Shown here: positions 55,545 through 63,875 of the stretch, piece by piece
How positions within the stretch are numbered: the stretch's first letter is position 1
How the letters are laid out: every line of letters begins with the position of its first letter
Origin: Pseudomonas sp. ATCC PTA-122608
GTDB taxonomy: Bacteria; Pseudomonadota; Gammaproteobacteria; Pseudomonadales; Pseudomonadaceae
Direction: 5' to 3'
NCBI RefSeq assembly: GCF_001952855.1
Contig: NZ_LPNO01000013.1
Span: 162,098-226,097 of the forward strand
Length of the DNA stretch: 64,000 nucleotides
The notes under the pieces: generated by a model
Told to the model about the DNA's origin: nothing
Databases searched by the model: none
Seen by the model: the letters and a program-made list of their open reading frames with translations, nothing else
Made by a program: the position numbers and the translations under genes

Positions 55545-57533
55545 ATGACGTCCGCATTGTTTATTCCAGAGCTGGGCCAGTTGGCGATGATCCTCGCCCT
55601 GTGCTTCGCCATCGTCCAGGCCGTGGTCCCGTTGCTGGGTGCCTGGCGTGGTGACCGTTTGTGGATGAGCCTGGCCCAGCCGGCTGCCTGGGGCCAGTTC
55701 GCCTTTTTGCTGTTCGCCTTCGGTTGCCTGACCTACGCCTTCATGACCGACGACTTTTCCGTCGCCTACGTCGCCAACAACTCCAACAGCGCCTTGCCCT
55801 GGTACTACAAGTTCAGCGCCGTGTGGGGTGCCCACGAAGGTTCATTGCTGCTGTGGGCGTTGATCCTCGGCGGCTGGACCTTTGCGGTATCGGTGTTCTC
55901 CCGGCAGTTGCCGCAAGTCATGCTGGCCCGGGTGCTGGCGGTGATGGGCATGATCAGCATCGGCTTCCTGCTGTTCCTGATCATGACCTCCAACCCGTTC
56001 ACCCGCATCCTGCCGCAGATCCCGGTAGACGGCCACGACCTCAACCCGCTGCTGCAAGACATCGGTCTGATCGTGCACCCGCCGATGCTCTACATGGGGT
56101 ATGTCGGTTTCTCGGTCGCCTTCGCCTTCGCCATCGCCGCCTTGCTCGGCGGGCGTCTCGACGCGGCCTGGGCGCGCTGGTCGCGGCCATGGACCATCGT
56201 CGCCTGGGCGTTCCTCGGCATCGGCATCACCCTGGGCTCATGGTGGGCCTACTACGAACTCGGCTGGGGCGGCTGGTGGTTCTGGGACCCGGTGGAAAAC
56301 GCCTCCTTCATGCCATGGCTGGTGGGCACGGCGCTGATTCACTCGCTGGCAGTCACCGAAAAACGCGGCGTGTTCAAAAGCTGGACCGTATTGCTGGCCA
56401 TCGCCGCGTTTTCCCTGAGCCTGCTGGGTACGTTCCTGGTGCGTTCTGGCGTGCTGACATCGGTTCACGCGTTTGCCTCCGACCCGGAGCGCGGCGTGTT
56501 CATCCTGATCTTCCTGCTGTTCGTGGTGGGCGGCTCGTTGACGTTGTTTGCGTTGCGCGCGCCAGTGGTCAAGAGCCATGTCGGCTTCAACCTCTGGTCC
56601 CGGGAAACCCTGCTGCTGGGCAATAACCTGGTGCTGGTGGTGGCGGCTTCGATGATCCTGCTCGGCACCCTGTACCCGCTGGCTCTGGATGCCCTGAGCG
56701 GCGCCAAACTGTCCGTCGGCCCGCCGTATTTCAACGCACTGTTCATCCCGTTGATGGCGCTGTTGATGGTGGTGATGGCGGTCGGCATGCTGGTGCGCTG
56801 GAAAGACACCCCGGTGAAATGGCTGGTGGGCATGCTCGCGCCGGTACTGCTCGGCAGCGCCGCGCTGGCCGTGATCGCCGGTATTGCCTACGGCGACTTC
56901 AACTGGGCCGTGCTCGCCACCTTCATGCTGGCTGCCTGGGTGTTGCTGGCCGGCGTACGTGACCTGATCGACAAGACCCGCCACAAAGGTTTGATCAAAG
57001 GCCTGCCGACCATGACCCGCAGCTACTGGGGCATGCAGGTTGCGCATATCGGCATCGCCGTGTGTGCGTTGGGCGTGGTGTTGTCCAGCCAGAACAGTGC
57101 CGAGCGCGACCTGCGCCTGGCCCCCGGCGAGTCCATGGACCTGGCCGGTTACCACTTCATTTTCGAAGGCGCCAAGCACTTCGAAGGCCCCAACTTCACC
57201 TCAGACAAAGGCACCGTACGCGTCGTGCGCAACGGTAAGGAAATCGCGGTGCTGCACCCGGAAAAACGCCTGTACACCGTGCAAAGCTCGATGATGACCG
57301 AAGCCGGGATCGACGCCGGTTTCACCCGCGACCTCTACGTCGCCCTGGGTGAACCACTGGGCGATGGCGCCTGGGCCGTGCGGGTCCACGTCAAACCGTT
57401 TGTGCGCTGGATCTGGTTCGGCGGCCTGCTCACCGGGTTCGGTGGTTTGCTGGCAGCGACAGACCGGCGTTACCGGGTCAAGGTCAAGAGCCGGGTGCGT
57501 GAAGCCCTCGGCCTGCAAGGAGCGGCGGTATGA
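55545..57533 (+). CDS. ccmF: Cytochrome c heme lyase CcmF
   Basis: 662 residues, many membrane helices, with the WWD motif WGGWWFWDPVENASFMPW and the heme-ligand region. Together with CcmH and CcmI it attaches heme to apocytochrome c CxxCH sites. The large periplasmic loop near the end (about 505-615) is normal. Overlaps ccmG by 4 bases. Confidence 0.97.
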   Translation: MTSALFIPELGQLAMILALCFAIVQAVVPLLGAWRGDRLWMSLAQPAAWGQFAFLLFAFGCLTYAFMTDDFSVAYVANNSNSALPWYYKFSAVWGAHEGSLLLWALILGGWTFAVSVFSRQLPQVMLARVLAVMGMISIGFLLFLIMTSNPFTRILPQIPVDGHDLNPLLQDIGLIVHPPMLYMGYVGFSVAFAFAIAALLGGRLDAAWARWSRPWTIVAWAFLGIGITLGSWWAYYELGWGGWWFWDPVENASFMPWLVGTALIHSLAVTEKRGVFKSWTVLLAIAAFSLSLLGTFLVRSGVLTSVHAFASDPERGVFILIFLLFVVGGSLTLFALRAPVVKSHVGFNLWSRETLLLGNNLVLVVAASMILLGTLYPLALDALSGAKLSVGPPYFNALFIPLMALLMVVMAVGMLVRWKDTPVKWLVGMLAPVLLGSAALAVIAGIAYGDFNWAVLATFMLAAWVLLAGVRDLIDKTRHKGLIKGLPTMTRSYWGMQVAHIGIAVCALGVVLSSQNSAERDLRLAPGESMDLAGYHFIFEGAKHFEGPNFTSDKGTVRVVRNGKEIAVLHPEKRLYTVQSSMMTEAGIDAGFTRDLYVALGEPLGDGAWAVRVHVKPFVRWIWFGGLLTGFGGLLAATDRRYRVKVKSRVREALGLQGAAV

Positions 57534-58066
57534 AGCGTTGGTTGATGGTGTTACCGCTGGCGGCGTTTCTGGTGGTGGCGGTGTTCCTGTATCGCGGGCT
57601 GTACCTGGACCCGGCCGAGTTGCCGTCGGCCATGATCGGCAAGCCATTCCCGGCGTTCTCGCTGCCGACGGTGCAGGGCGACAAAACCCTGACCCAGGCT
57701 GACTTGCTGGGCAAACCGGCGCTGGTCAATGTGTGGGGCACCTGGTGCATTTCCTGCCGCGTCGAGCATCCGGTGCTGAACAAGCTGGCGGAGCAGGGCG
57801 TGGTGATCTACGGCATCAACTACAAGGACGACAACGCTGCCGCCCTGAAGTGGCTGGTGGAATTCCACAACCCGTACCAGCTGGATATCCGCGACGAAGA
57901 CGGCAACCTCGGCCTGAACCTCGGCGTATACGGCGCCCCGGAAACCTTCTTCATCGATGCCAAGGGCGTGATCCGCGACAAGTACGTGGGCGTGATCGAC
58001 GAAGTGGTGTGGCGCGAGCAACTGGCCGCCAAGTACCAGGCGCTGGTGGATGAGGCCAAGCCATGA
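57530..58066 (+). CDS. ccmG: Thiol:disulfide interchange protein CcmG (DsbE)
   Basis: 178 residues. N-terminal membrane anchor (LMVLPLAAFLVVAVFLY) and a thioredoxin fold with the active site GTWCISCRVEHP. The family Glu and Pro loop residues are present (VYGAPETFFID). It keeps apocytochrome cysteines reduced. Overlaps ccmH by 4 bases. Confidence 0.96.
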   Translation: MKRWLMVLPLAAFLVVAVFLYRGLYLDPAELPSAMIGKPFPAFSLPTVQGDKTLTQADLLGKPALVNVWGTWCISCRVEHPVLNKLAEQGVVIYGINYKDDNAAALKWLVEFHNPYQLDIRDEDGNLGLNLGVYGAPETFFIDAKGVIRDKYVGVIDEVVWREQLAAKYQALVDEAKP

Positions 58067-58536
58067 AGCGTTGGTTAGCTGCCGCTGTATTGGGCTTGAG
58101 CATGGTCGGCGTGGCCCACGCTGCCATCGACACCTACGAATTTGCCAAGGACGGTGACCGCGAGCGTTTTCGCGAACTGACCAAGGAATTGCGCTGCCCC
58201 AAGTGCCAGAACCAGGACATCGCCGACTCCAACGCACCGATCGCCGCCGACCTGCGCAAAGAGATTTTCCGCATGCTCGGCGAGGGCAAGGACAATCAGC
58301 AGATCATCGACTTTATGGTCGACCGCTACGGTGACTTCGTGCGCTACAAGCCGGCGCTCACCGGCAAGACCGCGTTGCTGTGGTTCGGCCCGGCCGGGTT
58401 GTTGCTCGCCGGTGTCGTGGTGATGGCGGTGATTGTGCGCCGCCGTCGTGTGGCCCCGGCCGATGGCTCGGACTCGCTTTCCGTCGATGAGCGTCAACGC
58501 CTCGACCAACTGCTGGACAAAAAAACTGATGATTGA
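58063..58536 (+). CDS. ccmH: Cytochrome c maturation thiol protein CcmH
   Basis: 157 residues. Signal peptide, then the redox motif [16 protein letters not shown], then a membrane helix ([22 protein letters not shown]). CcmH reduces the apocytochrome in concert with CcmG and forms the lyase with CcmF and CcmI. Overlaps ccmI by 8 bases. Confidence 0.96.
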   Translation: MKRWLAAAVLGLSMVGVAHAAIDTYEFAKDGDRERFRELTKELRCPKCQNQDIADSNAPIAADLRKEIFRMLGEGKDNQQIIDFMVDRYGDFVRYKPALTGKTALLWFGPAGLLLAGVVVMAVIVRRRRVAPADGSDSLSVDERQRLDQLLDKKTDD

Positions 58537-59722
58537 TTTCTGGCTCGCAGCCGGTCTGCTGCTTCTGATTGCCCTGAGTTTCCTGCTGATCCCGGTGTTA
58601 CGCGGCCGCCGTGCCCAGCGTGAAGAAGATCGCACCGCGCTGAACGTGGCGCTGTATCAAGAACGCGTGGCGGAACTGCAAACCCAGCAGTCCGAAGGCG
58701 TGCTGGATGCGGCCCAACTGGACAGCGGTCGCGCTGAAGCGGCCCGTGAGTTGCTGGCGGATACCGAAGGGGTGGAAAAGCCTCGGGAGTCGCGCCTCGG
58801 CAAACCCTTGCCGTTGCTCGCCGCCTTTCTGGTGCCGGTGCTGGGCGTGGCGCTGTACCTGCATTACGGCGCCAGCGACAAGGTCGAACTGACCCGCGAA
58901 TTCTCCCAGCCGCCGGTGTCCATGGAAGACATGACCCGCCGCCTTGAGCGCGCCGCTGCTGCCCAACCGGATTCGCCGGAAGGCCTGTACTTCCTCGGTC
59001 GTGCCTACATGGCCCAGGACCGTTCGGCCGATGCGGCCAAAGTCTTCGAGCGCACCGTGGCCTTGGCCGGTCGCCAGCCGGAGTTGCTCGGCCAGTGGGC
59101 CCAGGCCCAGTACTTTGCCGACAACAAACAGTGGTCGCCCAAGGTCCAGGCCTTGACCGACGAAGCACTGAAACTCGACCCGAAAGAAGTCACCAGCCTC
59201 GGCCTGCTGGGCATCGCCGCCTTTGAAGGCCAGCGTTACCAGGAAGCGATCGACTACTGGAACCGCCTGCTGGCGCAACTGCCGCCGGAAGACAACTCCC
59301 GGGCCGCGCTGCAAGGCGGCATTGACCGGGCGGCCGAGAAGCTCAAAGAGAGCGGCGGTAGCGTGGCACCAGTGAAGGCACAAAAGCAGATGCAAGTGCG
59401 TGTGGACCTGGCGGCGGATGTGAAGGCCAAGGCCTTGCCGACCGACAGCGTGTTCATCTTCGCCCGTGCCGTCAAAGGCCCACCGGCGCCATTGGCGGCC
59501 AAGCGCGTGACCGTGGCCGACCTGCCGATCACCGTCGAACTGGGCGACAGCGATGCGATGATGCCGCAGTTGAAACTGTCAAACTTTCCCGAAGTCCAAC
59601 TGGTTGCGCGCATATCCCGGGCCGGTCAACCGACCACTGGCGAGTGGATCGGCCGCAGCCAACCCCTGGCCAGCAGCACCACTGCGCTGCAGCAGCTGAC
59701 CATCGACAGTCCGGATAAATAA
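58529..59722 (+). CDS. ccmI: Apocytochrome c chaperone CcmI (CycH)
   Basis: 397 residues from ATG 58529 ([24 protein letters not shown]). Two membrane helices flank a cytosolic coiled-coil, then a TPR domain (about 150-260, [47 protein letters not shown]) and a C-terminal domain. It binds the C-terminal helix of apocytochrome c and presents it to CcmF. Last gene of the ccm set. Confidence 0.94.
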   Translation: MIDFWLAAGLLLLIALSFLLIPVLRGRRAQREEDRTALNVALYQERVAELQTQQSEGVLDAAQLDSGRAEAARELLADTEGVEKPRESRLGKPLPLLAAFLVPVLGVALYLHYGASDKVELTREFSQPPVSMEDMTRRLERAAAAQPDSPEGLYFLGRAYMAQDRSADAAKVFERTVALAGRQPELLGQWAQAQYFADNKQWSPKVQALTDEALKLDPKEVTSLGLLGIAAFEGQRYQEAIDYWNRLLAQLPPEDNSRAALQGGIDRAAEKLKESGGSVAPVKAQKQMQVRVDLAADVKAKALPTDSVFIFARAVKGPPAPLAAKRVTVADLPITVELGDSDAMMPQLKLSNFPEVQLVARISRAGQPTTGEWIGRSQPLASSTTALQQLTIDSPDK

Positions 59723-59737
59723 TTCGAGGAAATGCCC

Positions 59738-60142
59738 ATGACCGCCATCGCTCGTATCACCCTGCTCAGCCTGGTATTGGGGTTGAGTGCTTGTGCGGTC
59801 CATCGGCCTCCGTCGCCTACCGGGCCGACCATTCCACCGACAGGGCCGTCGACCCAGCCGAGCACCCAGCCAGGCACCCAACCTTCGGGCCCGGTGATTA
59901 AACCGTCGAAGCCGGTGCCGAGTTCCTCGCCGACCTTTGCTCCGCCACCGGGTGCAGCCAGCCACTGGGACGGCAAAATGCAGGTGTACGTGCTGGACGA
60001 GCAGGACGATACATTCTACCGCCAGCGCACCTACTACCGCTGGAGCAACGGCTGGAGCCGCTCCATCAGCCCGAACGGGCCTTGGGAAGAGACCGACGTC
60101 CATGGCGTGCCGCCGGGGTTGAGCAAGCAGTACGCGCAATGA
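59738..60142 (+). CDS. Small proline-rich lipoprotein, function unknown
   Basis: 134 residues from ATG 59738, where GAGGA has proper spacing; the ATG at 59732 is too close to it. Lipobox LSAC, a Pro/Thr/Ser-rich stretch after the Cys (about 20-70), then a compact C-terminal part (MQVYVLDEQDDTFYRQRTYYRWSNGWSRSISPNGPWEETDVHGVPPGL). Not recognised as a named family. It may be co-transcribed with ccmI, 15 bases away. Confidence 0.72.
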   Translation: MTAIARITLLSLVLGLSACAVHRPPSPTGPTIPPTGPSTQPSTQPGTQPSGPVIKPSKPVPSSSPTFAPPPGAASHWDGKMQVYVLDEQDDTFYRQRTYYRWSNGWSRSISPNGPWEETDVHGVPPGLSKQYAQ

Positions 60143-60175
60143 ATTTGGCTGTTTATCGGGACTGATACTGACCCT

Positions 60176-60202
60176 ATAAGGTCGTTATTTAAACGACCTT
60201 AT
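60176..60202. terminator. Bidirectional terminator-like hairpin
   Basis: ATAAGGTCGTT, loop ATTTA, AACGACCTTAT: perfect 11-bp stem between the convergent lipoprotein and HIT genes, overlapping the last bases of the HIT gene. AT pairs at the stem ends can supply a short U run in either direction. Confidence 0.65.
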
Positions 60203-60643
60203 ATGCGCGGCGAGTTCAGCGAGTTCACCGTCATCTGCCCTGTTTGAGTCGTGTGAGGAAATATAACCCTCATACACCTCATAGAACTTGTCCACCCGTG
60301 AGCTGATCTTTTTGAATGTGCTGTCTTGGCCGGTGCCATGCATTGGAAATAACTTGGCGTGTAGATGGTCAACCCCGTATCCCTCCAGGATCAACCCGGT
60401 ACGGGCGACATCTGGCAAGGATTTATCAATCAGTAGCGCGGTTTTTTTGGCTGCAACAATGAGTTCGCACAGCGTCGAGTCCGACTGATTGAATGCGTAA
60501 CTGTCATGGTGAGTTTTTGGGATGACTACCGTAAAGCCCGGCGTGTTTGGGAAGATTGATAGGAACGACATGTGCCTGTCGTCTTCCCATATGACATGCG
60601 AAGGGGATACTCCTTGAACGATGTCGCAAAAAATACAGCTCAT
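60185..60643 (-). CDS. HIT-family protein with altered histidine triad
   Basis: 152 residues from the ATG at 60643 (MSCIFCDIV), preceded by a GAGAGA site; the ATG at 60661 lacks one. Zinc-type Cys3/Cys6 and the fold of the HIT nucleotide hydrolases are visible. The triad reads VDHLHAKLFP: His93 and the nucleophile His95 are kept but the third His is Lys97. The gene is clearly AT-richer than its neighbours, which suggests transfer. Likely a nucleotidyl hydrolase or transferase; substrate unknown. Confidence 0.82.
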   Translation of the reverse strand: MSCIFCDIVQGVSPSHVIWEDDRHMSFLSIFPNTPGFTVVIPKTHHDSYAFNQSDSTLCELIVAAKKTALLIDKSLPDVARTGLILEGYGVDHLHAKLFPMHGTGQDSTFKKISSRVDKFYEVYEGYISSHDSNRADDGELAELAAHIRSFK

Positions 60644-60824
60644 TCTATCTATCTCTCTCATGGGTCGGAATAGTACTTCGTGATGAGATATAGCCCGGTT
60701 GTTCTAGCCATGCAAAATAAACCGAAAATTTCCGAAGTTTCCTAGGACTGGTACGGGATAAGTCAGATGTTTACTGTTGTTCGCGGTTTTCATACGTCGT
60801 TATCGGAGTATTCCCTCGATAGCG

Positions 60825-62039
60825 TCAGGCCCGTTCCCTTGCGCGGTGCGGGGCACTGAGCCAATGGATTACCCCGGCGATCACCCCCAGCGCCACCCCA
60901 AACTCGACAATCCCCGTCCAGCCCAACCGTGCCATCAACCAGCCGCTGACCGCTGCCCCCACCGCGCCGCCAAAAAACGTCGCCGTCATGTACAAACTGT
61001 TGATGCGGCCCTGAGCTTTCGGGTCCACCGCAAACGCTCGCGTCTGGTTGGAAACCAAGCCCGACTGCACCCCGATGTCCAGCACGATCACCCCCAGCAC
61101 CAGCAAGATAATCGAAGTCTCCGCACCCGCCAGCAGCAGGAATGCCAGAGTCACAATCCCGATACTCGCCCCAATCACCTTGCGTGAACCTAACCGGTCA
61201 GAAGCCCGTCCACCGAGCGACGCTGCCAACGCACCTGCCGCCCCGATAATTCCGAAGCCACCGGCCCAGGCACTGCCCAACTGCCATGGCCCGTGGGCCA
61301 ACAGCGCCGCCAGATTCACCCAGAACGCATTGAAGCAAGCCCACAACAACGCCTGCACCATCATCGATTGGCGAATCGGGCTGTTGTCGCGCATCAGCGG
61401 CCACAGCGAAGCCAGCAGGCGAGGGTAGGACAGGTTGGTGCTGGGCACGCCCCGTGGCAGCAGCTTAGCGGCGGCGATCCACACGGGCATCATGAAGGCC
61501 GCTTCCATCGCGTAAACCGCCCGCCAGCCATACGCCTCACCGACCACGCCGGCGATAGTACGCCCCAGCAGAATGCCCACCATGATCCCGCTGACCACCG
61601 TGCCCACATTGCGCCCACGTTCGTGTGGCTGTGACATCACGGCCGCGAACGGCACCAGCTGCTGAGGTACACAGCTCACAATCCCCAAGCCAAATGACGC
61701 CGCAACCAGCGCCCAGATACCCGATGAAAACGCCGCCGCCAAGGCAAAACAGAACGCCAGCGCGATCTGCCCCAGCACCAGTTTGCGCCGGTCAAAGCGG
61801 TCGCCCATCGGCAACAGCAATGCCAGGCCGGTGGCAAACCCCAGCAGGGCGGAACCGGCCACCAGGTCCACGGTGGTCACGTCCACGCCCATGTCCGAGG
61901 CGATCAGTGGCAGGATCGGCTGGGTGCAGTAAATATTGGTGATCACCGCGCCGGCGATCACCGCCATCATGATGATCTTGCCGCGCGGCGCGACCGCAGG
62001 CGCTGCAGGACTTTGGTCAGTAATCGGTTGGCCACTCAC
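60825..62039 (-). CDS. Major facilitator superfamily transporter
   Basis: 404 residues from GTG 62039 (AAGGAG 6 bases before); the longer reading to 62309 overlaps the divergent regulator. Twelve membrane helices, with the MFS loop motif GDRFDRRKLVLG between helices 2 and 3 and GGRASDRLGSRKVIGA in the middle. Resembles drug or metabolite exporters of the YnfM/AraJ kind. Divergent from the LysR gene at 62160, which probably controls it. Confidence 0.87.
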   Translation of the reverse strand: MSGQPITDQSPAAPAVAPRGKIIMMAVIAGAVITNIYCTQPILPLIASDMGVDVTTVDLVAGSALLGFATGLALLLPMGDRFDRRKLVLGQIALAFCFALAAAFSSGIWALVAASFGLGIVSCVPQQLVPFAAVMSQPHERGRNVGTVVSGIMVGILLGRTIAGVVGEAYGWRAVYAMEAAFMMPVWIAAAKLLPRGVPSTNLSYPRLLASLWPLMRDNSPIRQSMMVQALLWACFNAFWVNLAALLAHGPWQLGSAWAGGFGIIGAAGALAASLGGRASDRLGSRKVIGASIGIVTLAFLLLAGAETSIILLVLGVIVLDIGVQSGLVSNQTRAFAVDPKAQGRINSLYMTATFFGGAVGAAVSGWLMARLGWTGIVEFGVALGVIAGVIHWLSAPHRARERA

Positions 62040-62112
62040 GGCGCTCTCCTTCAATGCAGATCTCCGGGAAGGAGATGAGTGGCCAACGTTACGCACTCGC
62101 GCTTGGCAGGAT

Positions 62113-62142
62113 AATCCCCTAGGATTTGGAATCATCCTTCCA
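62113..62142. promoter_or_regulatory. Possible LysR operator in the divergent region
   Basis: Two adjoining inverted repeats: AATCC-N4-GGATT (62113-62126) and TGGAA-N6-TTCCA (62127-62142). They lie between the divergent MFS and LysR starts, 18 bases before the latter, and would suit a LysR dimer-of-dimers. Confidence 0.5.
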
Positions 62143-62159
62143 GAATTTGATAGGTTGCC

Positions 62160-63056
62160 ATGAACCGCCTTGAATCCATGTCCATCTTCGTTGCCGTGGT
62201 TGATGCGGGCAGCCTGACGGCCGCAGCGCGGCGCCTCGACATGCCGCTGGCCAGCGTCAGCCGCAAGATGGCCGAACTTGAGACGCACCTGAAAACCCGC
62301 CTGCTGCACCGCACCACGCGCCAGCTGTCATTGACCGATGCGGGTGCCTCCTACCTGGCGGCGTGCCGGCGCATTCTTGAAGACATCAGCGAAGCCGAGC
62401 GCGCCGCTACCGGCGAATATTCCGAGCCCCGGGGCGAGTTGGTGGTCACCGCGCCCGTGGTCTTCGGGCGGCTGCACATCGTGCCGGTGGTGGCGGAATT
62501 CCTGGCGCAGTACCCGGAGATCGACATCAACCTGATCCTTACCGACCGGGTTGTGCACCTGATGGAAGAACACTGCGACGTGGCGGTACGGATTGGTGAG
62601 TTGCCCGACAGCTCGCTGAAGGCCATGCAGGTCGGCACGGTGCGGCGGGTAGTGTGTGCCAGTCCGGCGTACCTGGCCGCTCGCGGTGTACCAGCCGAAC
62701 CCCGGGACTTGGCGGCACATGACTGCATCACTTTCGAAGTGCTGGCATCCCAAGGGGCGTGGGGATTTGGCGCGGGTAAAACCGGGCTCTCGGTACCGGT
62801 GCATTCGCGGTTGTCGGTGAACACCGCAGAAGCGGCGATTGCGGCGGCGACGTTGGGGGTTGGAGTGATTCGGGTGCTGTCGTATCAGGTGTCGGATGCG
62901 GTGCGGGAGGAGGCGTTGTCGGTGGTGCTTGAGGCGTTCGAGTCGGCACCGCTGCCCATTAGCCTAGTGCACAAAGGGCAGTCGCCGTTGCCGCTGAAGC
63001 TGCGGGCGTTTCTGGATTTTGTAATGCCGCGATTGCGCGCCCGCACCGCCCAATAA
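62160..63056 (+). CDS. LysR-family transcriptional regulator
   Basis: 298 residues. N-terminal winged HTH (MNRLESMSIFVAVVDAGSLTAAARRLDMPLASVSRKMAELETHLKTRLLHRTTRQLSLTDAG) and a periplasmic-binding-like effector domain (about 90-290). Of the kind often placed beside an MFS exporter. Effector unknown. Ends 2 bases before an REP-rich gap. Confidence 0.93.
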   Translation: MNRLESMSIFVAVVDAGSLTAAARRLDMPLASVSRKMAELETHLKTRLLHRTTRQLSLTDAGASYLAACRRILEDISEAERAATGEYSEPRGELVVTAPVVFGRLHIVPVVAEFLAQYPEIDINLILTDRVVHLMEEHCDVAVRIGELPDSSLKAMQVGTVRRVVCASPAYLAARGVPAEPRDLAAHDCITFEVLASQGAWGFGAGKTGLSVPVHSRLSVNTAEAAIAAATLGVGVIRVLSYQVSDAVREEALSVVLEAFESAPLPISLVHKGQSPLPLKLRAFLDFVMPRLRARTAQ

Positions 63057-63087
63057 CATCGACGAATTTGAACCTGATGAAAATCAA

Positions 63088-63182
63088 AATGTGGGAGCGG
63101 GCTTGCTCGCGAAAGCGGTGGATCAGTCACCAGATGTATTGACTGACCCTCTGCATTCGCGAGCAAGCCCGCTCCCACATTG
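63088..63182. repeat. REPIN after the LysR gene
   Basis: ATGTGGGAGCGGGCTTGCTC at the left and GAGCAAGCCCGCTCCCACAT at the right with about 50 bases between. Same type as the doublet at 28241. Confidence 0.9.
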
Positions 63183-63214
63183 AATTTATGTTGCCAGTTG
63201 GATTTCGGTTTTGA

Positions 63215-63270
63215 TCAAGCCACCGGGCACTCTCGGTTAAGCGCCTCATCCACCAATAACTGCGCCATTG
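63215..63270 (-). pseudogene. Decayed 3' end of a DUF6124-like gene
   Basis: On the minus strand the bases read AQLLVDEALNRECPVA then stop, nearly identical to the C-terminus LLLVDRALDRECPVA of the intact gene at 63515. The similarity extends past the stop (GATCA in both). Upstream the reading is cut off by the 135-bp repeat, so only about 17 codons remain. Confidence 0.75.
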
Positions 63271-63405
63271 GATCGTTCCCACGCTCTGCGTGGGAATGCC
63301 TCCCGTGACGCTCCGCGTCACCACTGCACAAGACTTCAACCTTGCATCCCCAGCTGGACGCAGAGCGTCAAAGGCGGCATTCCCACGCAGAGCGTGGGAA
63401 CGATC
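63271..63405. repeat. 135-bp multi-hairpin repeat, copy 2
   Basis: Same ends and internal hairpins as the copy at 50527-50661, including TTCCCACGCTCTGCGTGGGAA and the paired GACGC/GCGTC motifs, and the same length. It lies exactly at the break in the decayed DUF6124-like gene. Confidence 0.85.
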
Positions 63406-63514
63406 AAAGTCCTACAGCTACTTCCAACCTTTCATTAAACCTTCATCAAACGGTTTTACTCCAGTCATGTGCAAGTCATAGGTCTGACACGGCCCGCGCC
63501 TACTGTCGTTTTGA

Positions 63515-63868
63515 TCAGGCCACCGGGCACTCTCGATCCAGCGCTCTATCCACCAACAACAATCCCAACTCCAGCAGTTGTTGCATCGCCAATACCAGGC
63601 TGCGGTCTTTGCCATCAATGTTTTCGGAAAGGTCCAACGCCATTGCATTGGCAGACTGGAGTGTTTCGTAGGCGTTGCTCAGCAGTGCTTCCGTTTCAAC
63701 GTTGGCTGATACGGTGAACAGACTAAAGTGGTTTTTTTCATTGGTGGACGCTTTGGTTTCGGCGGGTTTCAGGTAGTGATCGATGGCCCGCTGGGCGGCG
63801 TCCTGGAGCTTGGTTTTTTCAGACTTGGAGCCAGACGTTTCTGGCGGATTGGGCGTGACCTTGTACAT
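63515..63868 (-). CDS. DUF6124-like small protein (paralogue 2)
   Basis: 117 residues from the ATG at 63868 (MYKVTPNPPETSG), which has GGAGAG 7 bases before it; an ATG at 63883 overlaps that site. N-terminal half is charged (SEKTKLQDAAQRAIDHYLKP), then LFTVSANVETEALLSNAYETLQSANAMALDLSE and a helical end LVLAMQQLLELGLLLVDRALDRECPVA. Similar to the gene at 33973. Function unknown; no membrane or signal segment. Preceded by the second copy of the structured leader. Confidence 0.78.
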   Translation of the reverse strand: MYKVTPNPPETSGSKSEKTKLQDAAQRAIDHYLKPAETKASTNEKNHFSLFTVSANVETEALLSNAYETLQSANAMALDLSENIDGKDRSLVLAMQQLLELGLLLVDRALDRECPVA

Positions 63869-63875
63869 GCAATGA

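Larger units (their letters stand above)
63057..63514. other. Gene-poor stretch with repeats and a gene remnant
   Basis: About 460 bases with no intact gene: a REPIN (63088-63182), the decayed tail of a DUF6124-like gene (63215-63270), the second 135-bp multi-hairpin repeat (63271-63405) and about 100 bases of unassigned AT-richer sequence. Confidence 0.7.

Noticed and set aside
62040-62309. N-terminal extension of the MFS gene
   Set aside because: It overlaps the divergent LysR gene and is not hydrophobic; the GTG at 62039 has a good ribosome site.
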